This document shows, piece after piece, positions 6,312 through 12,241 of a stretch of 12,241 bases of DNA. Numbering within the stretch: the first letter of the stretch is position 1; every line of letters begins with the position of its first letter. The stretch covers positions 1-12,241 of the forward strand of contig JANQHY010000077.1 in the NCBI GenBank assembly GCA_028282395.1, written 5' to 3'. Made by a program: the position numbers and the translations under genes. Under the pieces are notes generated by a model. It was not told the origin of the DNA. It was given only the letters and a program-made list of their open reading frames with translations, and did no database searches. The DNA is from Gammaproteobacteria bacterium (GTDB taxonomy: Bacteria; Pseudomonadota; Gammaproteobacteria; UBA12402).

Positions 6312-6965
6312 ATGGCTAACTATCTCTTTGTGCATGGTGGCAATGTCTCAGCGACAACATGGAATCAATTGTTAACTCGGCAAGATTATCCTGAAAATGG
6401 CTATTTGTTAGGCGGAGAGGTTTGGTCTCTAGTCGCTGCCAAACTAAAAGCCTTAGGTCATAATGTCTTTACACCAACTTTAGGTGATGAGTATAAACAT
6501 AACCTCTCTAGCCATATTCAACAGATCGTGACTTTGATCGAGCAAAATAGCTTATCAGAGATTATTTTGGTTGCGCATAGTTACGGTGGTATGATAATTA
6601 CTGCAGTGGCCAGCCAATTAAGAGATAGAATCTCTCACCTTGTTTATATTGACGCTGCGCTGCCAGAAGTCGGCCAATCACTGTTTGATCTATTAGAGCA
6701 AGGTGAAATAGATCCCACAGATATTATCAGTGGCTCTCCTCAGGCATATACAGAGAAAATTATCTTCAATCCTCATCCGTTACAGACAATCCCTAAACAC
6801 TATTTGCGCTGTACACACAGTGAATTTTTAGCGTTAACTGCACAGGTAAAAGAGAAAATTATGGCAGATAGTGATTATTGGGAGTATACTGAATTGGCAA
6901 CAGGGCATCTTCCTATGGCAACCATGCCAGACAATCTGGCGCAATATTTACTTTCAATAGGATAA
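6312..6965 (+). CDS. Alpha/beta hydrolase, small esterase type
   Basis: This encodes 217 residues with the fold's landmarks. FVHGG at 6-10 is the oxyanion-hole loop. AHSYGG at 88-93 is the nucleophile elbow with Ser90. HLVYIDAALP carries Asp114, and TGHLP holds the catalytic His199. The sequence around LVYIDAALPEVGQSLFD and HYLRCTHSEFL matches the bacterial group related to plant salicylate-binding/methylesterase and hydroxynitrile-lyase proteins. Many bacterial members lack the usual late Asp in the R-C-T region, as here, where Ser-Glu is found. No signal peptide is present, so it is cytosolic. It probably cleaves a small ester; the substrate cannot be read from sequence. The ATG has AAGG at 6299-6302, nine bases upstream. 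Two abutting palindromes precede it, and a strong terminator shared with the convergent MerR gene follows. Confidence 0.9.
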   Translation: MANYLFVHGGNVSATTWNQLLTRQDYPENGYLLGGEVWSLVAAKLKALGHNVFTPTLGDEYKHNLSSHIQQIVTLIEQNSLSEIILVAHSYGGMIITAVASQLRDRISHLVYIDAALPEVGQSLFDLLEQGEIDPTDIISGSPQAYTEKIIFNPHPLQTIPKHYLRCTHSEFLALTAQVKEKIMADSDYWEYTELATGHLPMATMPDNLAQYLLSIG

Positions 6966-6983
6966 GTGGATGCAAAATGAGTT

Positions 6984-7027
6984 AATACACCACTTGCTTT
7001 TTTAATAGCAAGTGGTGTATTGTCCTT
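6984..7027. terminator. Bidirectional intrinsic terminator, perfect 15-bp stem
   Basis: The arms AATACACCACTTGCT (6984-6998) and its exact reverse complement (7007-7021) enclose an 8-nt loop, TTTTTAAT. On the plus strand the stem is followed by TGTCCTTTTA. On the minus strand it is followed by TAACTCATTTTG. It lies between the convergent hydrolase and MerR genes, 18 bases after one stop and 6 bases after the other. The T-runs are short, but stem and position are convincing. Confidence 0.85.
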
Positions 7028-7786
7028 TTAGGATAACTTGTCATTAGCAAATATCTCCATTGCTGCAACTAAGAACTTCAATAAATTTGGATCATAAGCA
7101 TGATAAAATTTATTAAAATCAGCATTTTCAAAGTACATTTGGCCTAGAGCAATATAACTCTCTTTCGTTGGCGCCCAAAAAATTTTTATCATTTGATAAT
7201 GCTGGTTTACTAAAGCCTGCACCTCTTCTGCTTCTGGAGCAAGGCCATTCTGCATTGCTGCAACTAGCTCTTTATTTAGTTGATTCATTTTCTCCTTATA
7301 GTTATCCCAATCCTCTTTTTTCCAATGTTTCACCTTGCTGCGACTGTTGTCGATTACAGCTTGGCTAATTCCTTTTTCAACTAGTTTCTTTTCATAAGCT
7401 TGTTGCTGCTCTGAATCGAACCCATAATACATCTCTTCGTGACTCATTTTAAGATTACCTCCTAAATATGCAATCGTTTTATCAATAGTCTTGATCAGCT
7501 TTTTTTTCTGATCAAGGGCCTTCTTGAGGACTACTCTGTGGGATTTTAATGCATTCACTTTATCAAAATCACTACTAAGAATAATCCGCTTAATATCACT
7601 CAATGGAAAGCCAAGATCACGGAAAAAAAGAATCTGTTGCAATATCAAAAGCTGCTCTTCATCATAATAGCGGTAATTATTGTTGCCGTAATAAGCGGGT
7701 TTCAATAATCCGATCTCATCATAATAATGAAGGGTGCGAATACTCACTCCTGAAAGTTGCGCCAATTTTTTCACTGTATATGTCAT
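7028..7786 (-). CDS. MerR-family regulator with TipAS-type ligand-binding domain
   Basis: This encodes 252 residues from the preferred start. The N-terminus has the MerR winged helix-turn-helix (YTVKKLAQLSGVSIRTLHYY, then IGLLKP and the NNYRYYDEEQL wing, about residues 3-70). A basic dimerisation helix (about 75-110) follows. The C-terminal domain from about 115 opens with SHEEMYYGFD and ends NKFYHAYDPNLLKFL, the signature of the TipAS drug-binding fold found in TipA and Mta. Such proteins bind small hydrophobic compounds and switch on promoters with overlong spacers, often multidrug-export genes. Two ATGs are adjacent: AAGAGG (7793-7798) is only 3 bases from the first (7789) but 6 from the second (7786), and relatives typically begin M-x-Y-T, so I choose 7786. 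Its own promoter carries a MerR-type operator. A possible export target, the Bcr-like gene at 9820, is not adjacent. Confidence 0.92.
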   Translation of the reverse strand: MTYTVKKLAQLSGVSIRTLHYYDEIGLLKPAYYGNNNYRYYDEEQLLILQQILFFRDLGFPLSDIKRIILSSDFDKVNALKSHRVVLKKALDQKKKLIKTIDKTIAYLGGNLKMSHEEMYYGFDSEQQQAYEKKLVEKGISQAVIDNSRSKVKHWKKEDWDNYKEKMNQLNKELVAAMQNGLAPEAEEVQALVNQHYQMIKIFWAPTKESYIALGQMYFENADFNKFYHAYDPNLLKFLVAAMEIFANDKLS

Positions 7787-7817
7787 CATTAACCTCTTCT
7801 ATCGAGTAATATTAGTT

Positions 7818-7848
7818 AGTCTAATGACTCACGTTACGTTAGGGTCAA
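7818..7848 (-). promoter_or_regulatory. MerR-type promoter with 19-bp spacer and central dyad
   Basis: On the minus strand, TTGACC (7843-7848) is the -35 and TAGACT (7818-7823) the -10, with a 19-bp spacer. This is the elongated spacing that MerR-family activators correct by twisting DNA. Inside the spacer lies CTCACGT-T-ACGTTAG (plus strand, 7828-7842), a dyad pairing at six of seven positions. The predicted start near 7811 leaves a leader of about 25 nt to the regulator gene. Autoregulation is the natural reading. Confidence 0.8.
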
Positions 7849-7975
7849 GACAATTATACAGCTTTTTAGAAAATTTTTAATTATCATTTAAGATAATGAA
7901 TAATATCATATTTATTCAGCATGGCAAGTATAAGTGGTATTTATAACCTGGAAAATATAGGTAATACAACAAGAT

Positions 7976-8027
7976 TTATTAACCTAATAAGTAACTAATT
8001 TTATTAACAATAAAGTTAATTTATTAG
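7976..8027. repeat. AT-rich repeat cluster upstream of the secreted-protein gene
   Basis: TTATTAAC occurs twice in direct orientation, at 7976-7983 and 8001-8008, 25 bp apart. TTATTA-ACC-TAATAA (7976-7990) and ATTAAC-AATAAA-GTTAAT (8003-8020) are each perfect dyads, and TTATTAG (8021-8027) is the inverse of CTAATAA at 7984-7990. The cluster ends just upstream of the candidate promoter at 8030-8056. It could hold regulator sites, with the caution that AT-rich DNA makes short repeats common. The rest of 7850-7975 shows nothing I can name. Confidence 0.35.
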
Positions 8028-8029
8028 AT

Positions 8030-8056
8030 TAGACCTTAGGAAAAATATACTATAAT
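8030..8056 (+). promoter_or_regulatory. Candidate promoter of the secreted-protein gene
   Basis: A perfect TATAAT lies at 8051-8056, 43 bases before the chosen ATG. The best -35 is TAGACC (8030-8035, four of six bases of the consensus), but the spacer is only 15 bp, so activation by a bound factor is possible. The -10 is convincing; the -35 is not. Confidence 0.4.
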
Positions 8057-8067
8057 TAATTTACGGG

Positions 8068-8088
8068 AAAATATTTATTAAATATTTT
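8068..8088 (+). repeat. Perfect 9-bp hairpin directly in front of a Shine-Dalgarno
   Basis: AAAATATTT (8068-8076), ATT, AAATATTTT (8080-8088) is a perfect inverted repeat. The Shine-Dalgarno GGAAGG begins at the very next base (8089). In the mRNA it would be an AU-only stem loop beside the ribosome site. It could be a weak temperature-sensitive or RNase-protective element, or an AT-dyad DNA site. Confidence 0.4.
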
Positions 8089-8098
8089 GGAAGGCGGT

Positions 8099-8665
8099 AT
8101 GTACGTTAAATTCTTACTTATTATATTTGCAACGCTGTTTTCATTATTTGGTGTTATGTACGCAGATGATGATCCAAAAGTTGATTATTGCGTCAAGGCT
8201 TACACGCTCTCCTTAGAAAATACTGGCACATCGCCTATTATCGTTGGCATATCTGGCGATGGCTCACATAGGTATCATTATGAGTTTACATCTACGAATA
8301 CTACACAAAATGACAATACTCTAGAAGTGAACAGTGGTGGAGCAATAGATCTGTCCATGTATCATCATTTATGGACTAAAGGAAATCCAGAATATATCGC
8401 TGGTAGTATTATCACAGCAAATGGTATCCTTTTAGTCAAATCACCGGGTTCTGAATGGTTGTATCAAGATTCAGCTGATGCTCCCCCTACTACCACATAT
8501 AAATACATATTCGATGATCAGCATGACAATACTTTTGCTATTCCAGATGAACTGTTCTCTCAATCCCTTGCGCTTAATCCTGAAACTTCAGGATCAGTTA
8601 CTATCACCTTAGAATCTAGCCCTGTAAATGTAGGACATGATCGCTGTTTCCCTGAAGATTCATAA
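8099..8665 (+). CDS. Small secreted/periplasmic protein of unknown function
   Basis: This encodes 188 residues from ATG 8099. The frame extends to a TTG at 8087, but GGAAGG (8089-8094) lies four bases before the ATG, so it is the ribosome site and not coding. The N-terminus is a classic signal peptide: MYVK, hydrophobic FLLIIFATLFSLFGV, and MYA before DDDPK, so cleavage after Ala22 is likely. The mature part, about 166 residues, is rich in Thr, Ser, Gly and aromatics and looks beta-strand rich. It has two cysteines, Cys31 near the new N-terminus and Cys183 near the C-terminus, well placed for one disulfide that would tie the ends together. No lipobox is seen, so it is soluble and exported. 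I recognise no family. It stands alone between the MerR gene and the dehydrogenase, with its own candidate promoter. Confidence 0.85.
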   Translation: MYVKFLLIIFATLFSLFGVMYADDDPKVDYCVKAYTLSLENTGTSPIIVGISGDGSHRYHYEFTSTNTTQNDNTLEVNSGGAIDLSMYHHLWTKGNPEYIAGSIITANGILLVKSPGSEWLYQDSADAPPTTTYKYIFDDQHDNTFAIPDELFSQSLALNPETSGSVTITLESSPVNVGHDRCFPEDS

Positions 8666-8772
8666 CCATTTTTGAATATAATTATTTAGATAACAACTTA
8701 GAAGATCTGCTTGCACCCTAGAAAAATAGGCTCTAGAATAGTAGAATTTTTACATGGTATACAAAGTAATGC

Positions 8773-8788
8773 TAAGGAAAGCCAAGTG
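8773..8788 (+). promoter_or_regulatory. Ribosome binding site deciding a GTG start for the dehydrogenase
   Basis: TAAGGA (8773-8778) lies seven bases before GTG at 8786. The in-frame ATG at 8810 has no comparable site in front of it. The frame's first possible codon, TTG 8711, adds 25 residues that the family lacks. GTG 8786 is therefore the best-supported start. Confidence 0.6.
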
Positions 8789-9805
8789 TCACTACAAGAT
8801 AAACAGATAATGCAAGCAATGGTGCTCAATAGTATTGGTGAGCCACTGCAACTAACAGAGTTACCTATCCCAACAACTAATACACATCAATTGCTGTTGC
8901 GAGTCCTTACTTGCGGCGTATGCCGGACTGATCTCCATGTTGTTGATGGTGAACTCCCCTCTCCTCGCATACCCATCATTCCGGGACATCAGATTGTTGG
9001 TGAAGTAATCACACAAGGCACAACAGCATTTACCCCTGGGAGCTATGTCGGGGTTCCTTGGTTAGGTGGAGCTTGTGGAGATTGTGATGCCTGTCTACAT
9101 AATCAGGAAAATCTCTGTGACCAAGCAATATATACAGGCTATCAAATTAATGGTGGCTTTGCTGAGTATTGTGTTGCTGATGGCCGATACTGCTTTCCCA
9201 TTCCTGAAAATTACTCACCGTTGCAGGCTGCTCCCCTACTCTGCGCTGGATTAATAGGTTATCGTGCTTTTAAAAAGGTTGGTACGGCTAAACATATTGG
9301 ATTTTATGGTTTTGGCTCTGCTGCACATATTTTAACACAGTTATCTATTTATCTTGATAGATCAGTCTATGCATTTACACGCCCGGGTGATGATACTTCG
9401 CAAACATTTGCCAAGTCATTAGGGGCAGTTTGGGCTGGCAGCTCTGATCAGGAGCCACCACGTCAGCTTGATGCGGCAATTATTTTTGCTGCTGATGGCA
9501 ATCTATTACCTAAAGCGTTACAGGATGTAAGAAAAGGCGGCGCTGTTATCTGTGCCGGCATCCATATGTCAGACATTCCTAGTTTCCCCTATGCCTATCT
9601 ATGGGGAGAGCGTCGAATAGAGTCCGTTGCCAACTTGACAAGAGAGGATGGTGAAGAGTTCTTAGCACTCGCACCTAAAGTCCCTATTAAAACCAAAGTC
9701 ACTGCCTATCCACTGTTACAGGCTAATCAGGCACTAGAAGATCTACGTTTTGGCCGTTTTGATGGTTCTGCAGTGATTAACGTTGCGGGTATCCAGGAAA
9801 AATAG
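8786..9805 (+). CDS. Zinc-dependent alcohol dehydrogenase, CAD2-like
   Basis: This encodes 339 residues from GTG 8786; alternatives are ATG 8810 (331 aa) and TTG 8711 (364 aa). It is a medium-chain dehydrogenase oxidising alcohols or reducing aldehydes with NAD(P)(H) in the cytosol. Catalytic-zinc ligands are Cys43 (CGVCRTDLH), His68 (PGHQ) and Cys153 (APLLCAG). Structural-zinc ligands are Cys97, 100, 103 and 111 (CGDCDACLHNQENLC). The Rossmann glycine motif is GFYGFGSA at 172-179. The overall order (VPWLGGACG, GYQINGGFAEY, AGIHMSDIP, SVANLTREDGEEFL) matches the CAD2-like group closely at full length. One oddity is that the Glu usually following the zinc His (GHE) is Gln. The substrate is not readable. 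A TATAAT at 8677-8682 may be its -10. It is convergent with the MFS gene, 14 bp between stops. Confidence 0.93.
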   Translation: MSLQDKQIMQAMVLNSIGEPLQLTELPIPTTNTHQLLLRVLTCGVCRTDLHVVDGELPSPRIPIIPGHQIVGEVITQGTTAFTPGSYVGVPWLGGACGDCDACLHNQENLCDQAIYTGYQINGGFAEYCVADGRYCFPIPENYSPLQAAPLLCAGLIGYRAFKKVGTAKHIGFYGFGSAAHILTQLSIYLDRSVYAFTRPGDDTSQTFAKSLGAVWAGSSDQEPPRQLDAAIIFAADGNLLPKALQDVRKGGAVICAGIHMSDIPSFPYAYLWGERRIESVANLTREDGEEFLALAPKVPIKTKVTAYPLLQANQALEDLRFGRFDGSAVINVAGIQEK

Positions 9806-9822
9806 CGTAGATATAAGCGCTA
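9803..9822 (-). terminator. Small hairpin joining two stop codons, weak terminator for the MFS gene
   Basis: TAGCG (9803-9807) and CGCTA (9818-9822) form a 5-bp stem with a 10-nt loop. Read on the minus strand it is followed at once by TTTTTCC, so it can act as an intrinsic terminator for the transporter operon. The TAG of the dehydrogenase (9803-9805) and the TAG of the MFS gene (complement of 9820-9822) are its two ends. The stem is short, so strength is doubtful. Confidence 0.45.
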
Positions 9823-10998
9823 CTTTAAGGTACGACGTTTAATAAAAAACAGTGATGCGATAATAAATAGTAAAAAGACTGAAATACTACTAGCTATCAG
9901 CATAAACTTATAGGGGCCTATATCATGATGATGTGCTTCAATAAATGACCAGACACTTGAGGTAATGGCAAATGAGAAGGTAAACAGTGCTGCGGCAGCA
10001 CCATGTCCTCTATCAATCACTTCCATGCCAGATCCTGCGGATAATGGCACTAAAAAACCTAGGCAGAAGCAGATTGTATAAAGTGCCCATACCAGATCAA
10101 TAGCTCTTCTATCTGACAAGCCAAACCAGACAACTCCGAGTAGTAATAGTGTTAAGGCAGATATTCGCGTGATTGGAAAGTGACTTAAATGAATAGTATG
10201 TCGATAGGCAATAATGCCACCGATATAAAACAAGATCATGCCTAATAGAAAAAGATTATATAGATGATCGTTTATGACAACGGTAGTTGAAAATAGTGAA
10301 TGAACATTCGCCATAATAATCTCCATAAAAATAGCAAAGCTAATGCCAATAGAAAGAAAATTTAATAAGAACTGTCTTTTCGTTAAGCAGTAGAGGAAAT
10401 TAGCAATAATAGCATTAAAAGGCATTAATAGTTGTATCTTTCTGTCAAATATTAAAACAAAGAGCGCATAACAGAAAAGAATAATCTCAATAAATGCCAT
10501 TGCATAATAACTTAAGCGCCAATCTATCTGTAACAGATAGCGTGCCAAATAGGAGGCCAAAACTGGTGCAATAACGAGGAATAGCGAAAGATTGGAGAAG
10601 CCTTGCTTCATTTTATCTCTATTTGCAGCATGACGTGAAATAATTGAGCGTGCAATTGCGGTATAACAACCCGTTCCTGAGCCAATTAAGATACAACCAA
10701 TATAGAAACTCATTATACCCACAGAAGAGCCCAGGATAACTAATCCACTAATAGAAATGATTTGCGCGATTTTTAAAATTTTACTGGCACCAAATATATC
10801 TGATAAAGTACTCAATACAACTGCTGAAGTAGAGAAAAGTAAGAAAATCATACCGATTCCTGAATGGGCTGCTGAACTACTTATCTTAAGTGAACGAGCT
10901 ATGGTTGAAACAAGTGGTAAAGAGATGGTTAATGTCATATAACCTATTAAGGTCAGAAGGTAAGCTAAAATATTAAAATAACTATTTTTTAGTCTCAT
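9820..10998 (-). CDS. MFS transporter, Bcr/CflA-like drug-efflux type
   Basis: This encodes 392 residues, the usual length for 12-helix drug:H+ antiporters of the Bcr/CflA group in the inner membrane. Twelve hydrophobic segments can be placed near 8-30, 44-64, 74-91, 96-118, 133-152, 163-184, 208-230, 245-264, 276-294, 302-320, 333-353 and 364-387. The loop between helices 2 and 3, LSDIFGASKIL (64-74), is the MFS A-motif but lacks its usual Arg. GSGTGCYTAIARSIISR (106-122) corresponds to the helix 4 region with the conserved Ala-x-x-R. The substrate is unknown; the group exports antibiotics or small metabolites. The ATG has GGAGG (11008-11012) nine bases upstream. It follows the SNF symporter gene by 21 bp on the same strand, suggesting one operon. 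An uptake-plus-efflux pair could balance an amino acid or its derivative, which is inference. Confidence 0.9.
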   Translation of the reverse strand: MRLKNSYFNILAYLLTLIGYMTLTISLPLVSTIARSLKISSSAAHSGIGMIFLLFSTSAVVLSTLSDIFGASKILKIAQIISISGLVILGSSVGIMSFYIGCILIGSGTGCYTAIARSIISRHAANRDKMKQGFSNLSLFLVIAPVLASYLARYLLQIDWRLSYYAMAFIEIILFCYALFVLIFDRKIQLLMPFNAIIANFLYCLTKRQFLLNFLSIGISFAIFMEIIMANVHSLFSTTVVINDHLYNLFLLGMILFYIGGIIAYRHTIHLSHFPITRISALTLLLLGVVWFGLSDRRAIDLVWALYTICFCLGFLVPLSAGSGMEVIDRGHGAAAALFTFSFAITSSVWSFIEAHHHDIGPYKFMLIASSISVFLLFIIASLFFIKRRTLK

Positions 10999-11021
10999 AG
11001 AAAGCCACCTCCACTGTAGAA

Positions 11022-12241
11022 TTAAGTCTCTCTATCTATCGCTTTTTTTTCTGTCATAGAGAATGGAAAAATTTTATTCAATATGATTGATAGTAATAAG
11101 ACTGAAATCGTTGGTACAAATCCATATAACAATATATCACCTGTTGCATAATTTCCATATGGATGGACACAATCACGATATATTTGCTGAATAAGTAACA
11201 GTAGCAAAATAAGCGGAACAATGATTTTAGTGCACCAAATAAACATAAAAGATACTCGTGCACCAGACATTTTGTTGATTTCATCTGCTAATCGTCGTGA
11301 ATTATAGAGCCAACCAATTAATAAACACTCTGTCAATCCAACCGTTACCAAGATATATCCACTAATAAAGTGGTCAATAATATCAAGTACATAAAGGCCA
11401 TTGCTCTGAATATAAAGAATGCTACCAAGAAACGCTAGAATACAAACGGCTAATAAATAGTACTGCCGTTTGATTTTTCGTGGTGAGTCCATCAAAGCTG
11501 CTACGATAGCTTCAGTCATGGAAACAATTGAGGTAAATGCTAGCCCTACTAATGTTACATAAAAAACAATGGAGAGGAGTTTTGGAAAATATGGCATTAG
11601 CGACAGTGCTTTCGGCAACACAATAAAAGTTAGACCAATCCCCCCTTCAATGGTTTTATGTACCGCCGTTCCTTGCAGATATGACATATGGCCAATAACG
11701 CTAAAAATAGCGATACCACCGATAAAGGCTACGAGCGTGTCGCCCATGACAATTGCTATAGCGGTATATCTAACACTGAACTGCTCTTTTAAGAGCGCAC
11801 CATAGGCAAACATCACACCAAAACCCACACTCAAAGAGAAAAATACTTGACTGGCTGCATCAAACCAGACATCTGGAATAAGCAGCTCTTTCCACTCCGG
11901 CACAAAATAGTAATGTAAACCAAGATTAGCGCCAGGAAGAAAAACGGAATTAATTGCTAAAATAGCAAGAAAAAAAAGTGGGATTGGGGTAATGAATGTT
12001 GCGACAGCGCTAATTCCTTTAGTACCCTTAGTCATTATAAAAAATAGTACGCTATAGACGCAGATTGTACCTATTAAAATCGGCCAAACAATATGATGCT
12101 TGCTATTGATATTAGGTGATAGATGCAAGAACTGTTTATAAAAATAGGTCTCTGGTTGAGTTGCCCAAGGAAGATGATAAGATAATACGGCATAATTTAC
12201 TGCCCAGCTGGTAATAACCACATAATACTGCATGACAAGAA
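11022..12241 (-). CDS. Na+:neurotransmitter symporter (SNF/NSS) family transporter, 5' end missing
   Basis: About 405 codons are inside the window. The frame is open to the last base, so the true start and the first two helices, with the family's GNIWRFPY-type Na+-site motif, lie outside. The visible protein begins with LVMQYYVVITSW, matching helix 3. SQVFFSLSVGFGVMFAYGA (about 128-146 from the first visible Met) is the unwound helix 6 signature. AFTSIVSMTEAIVAALMDS (232-250) is helix 8 with its Na2-site serines. Roughly ten helices are visible, ending near residue 390 with a short polar tail. Bacterial members (LeuT, MhsT, Tyt1) take up hydrophobic or aromatic amino acids with Na+ across the inner membrane; the substrate here is not readable. 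It is the upstream partner of the MFS gene, so the promoter lies beyond the window. Confidence 0.92.
   Translation of the reverse strand, partial: LVMQYYVVITSWAVNYAVLSYHLPWATQPETYFYKQFLHLSPNINSKHHIVWPILIGTICVYSVLFFIMTKGTKGISAVATFITPIPLFFLAILAINSVFLPGANLGLHYYFVPEWKELLIPDVWFDAASQVFFSLSVGFGVMFAYGALLKEQFSVRYTAIAIVMGDTLVAFIGGIAIFSVIGHMSYLQGTAVHKTIEGGIGLTFIVLPKALSLMPYFPKLLSIVFYVTLVGLAFTSIVSMTEAIVAALMDSPRKIKRQYYLLAVCILAFLGSILYIQSNGLYVLDIIDHFISGYILVTVGLTECLLIGWLYNSRRLADEINKMSGARVSFMFIWCTKIIVPLILLLLLIQQIYRDCVHPYGNYATGDILLYGFVPTISVLLLSIILNKIFPFSMTEKKAIDRET

Noticed and set aside
7976..8027. CRISPR-like or iteron array from TTATTAAC copies
   Set aside because: Only two exact direct copies exist, with no regular series and no replication or Cas gene nearby.
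8087..8098. Start of the secreted protein at TTG 8087
   Set aside because: These bases are the ribosome site GGAAGG; ATG 8099 gives a clean signal peptide.
8711..8785. N-terminal extension of the dehydrogenase from TTG 8711
   Set aside because: The 25 added residues do not match the family, and a good Shine-Dalgarno sits seven bases before GTG 8786 within this stretch.
9066..9254. Plus-strand 62-aa frame inside the dehydrogenase gene
   Set aside because: Overlaps the structural zinc region of the dehydrogenase in another frame, with no signals of its own.
11078..11284. Minus-strand 68-aa frame inside the SNF symporter gene
   Set aside because: Out-of-frame shadow of a well-supported transporter gene.

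Overview
The window is AT-rich DNA that looks like an accessory region of a gammaproteobacterium, most likely a host-associated member of the Legionellales (Legionella-like). The lineage is inferred, not proven. It rests on strong AT bias, long Lys/Asn/Ser-rich coiled-coil proteins without enzyme motifs, and one protein (528-1493) whose C-terminal 'HRGWK..hydrophobic segment..FF' block I recognise from many uncharacterised Legionella proteins and effector candidates. The remains of a metabolite:H+ symporter gene also fit. No tRNA, rRNA, CRISPR array, transposase or integrase is visible.

Left part (1-6072), effector-like island. A decayed MHS/ProP-type transporter fragment (234-449, minus strand, internal stop) lies upstream of a 321-aa protein with one membrane segment. 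A 1143-aa coiled-coil protein on the opposite strand (1604-5035) carries three clear copies, plus one degenerate copy, of a repeat of about 125 residues that I cannot assign to any family. It is the most novel-looking object here. A 235-aa protein with a long hydrophobic hairpin-like segment (5365-6072) is read divergently from it, behind a good sigma-70 promoter and a structured leader. The three proteins are not paralogues. Their clustering, lack of enzyme motifs and AT-rich spacers with long inverted repeats suggest an effector or host-interaction cluster.

Middle part (6312-8665), mixed metabolic and regulatory genes. An alpha/beta hydrolase of the small esterase type is preceded by two adjacent perfect palindromes. 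It converges on a MerR-family regulator with a TipAS-type ligand domain, and a 15-bp perfect hairpin terminator separates the two. The regulator has a textbook MerR-type promoter: TTGACC, 19-bp spacer, TAGACT, with a dyad in the spacer, so it is probably autoregulated. Downstream is a small secreted protein of unknown function with two cysteines in the mature part.

Right part (8786-12241). A zinc-dependent alcohol dehydrogenase of the CAD2-like group starts best at a GTG with a good Shine-Dalgarno. It converges on a minus-strand pair: an Na+/neurotransmitter-type (SNF/NSS) amino-acid symporter, cut by the window edge, followed 21 bp later by a Bcr/CflA-like MFS transporter. The pair is probably one operon. 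The stop codons of the dehydrogenase and the MFS gene are the two ends of one small hairpin.
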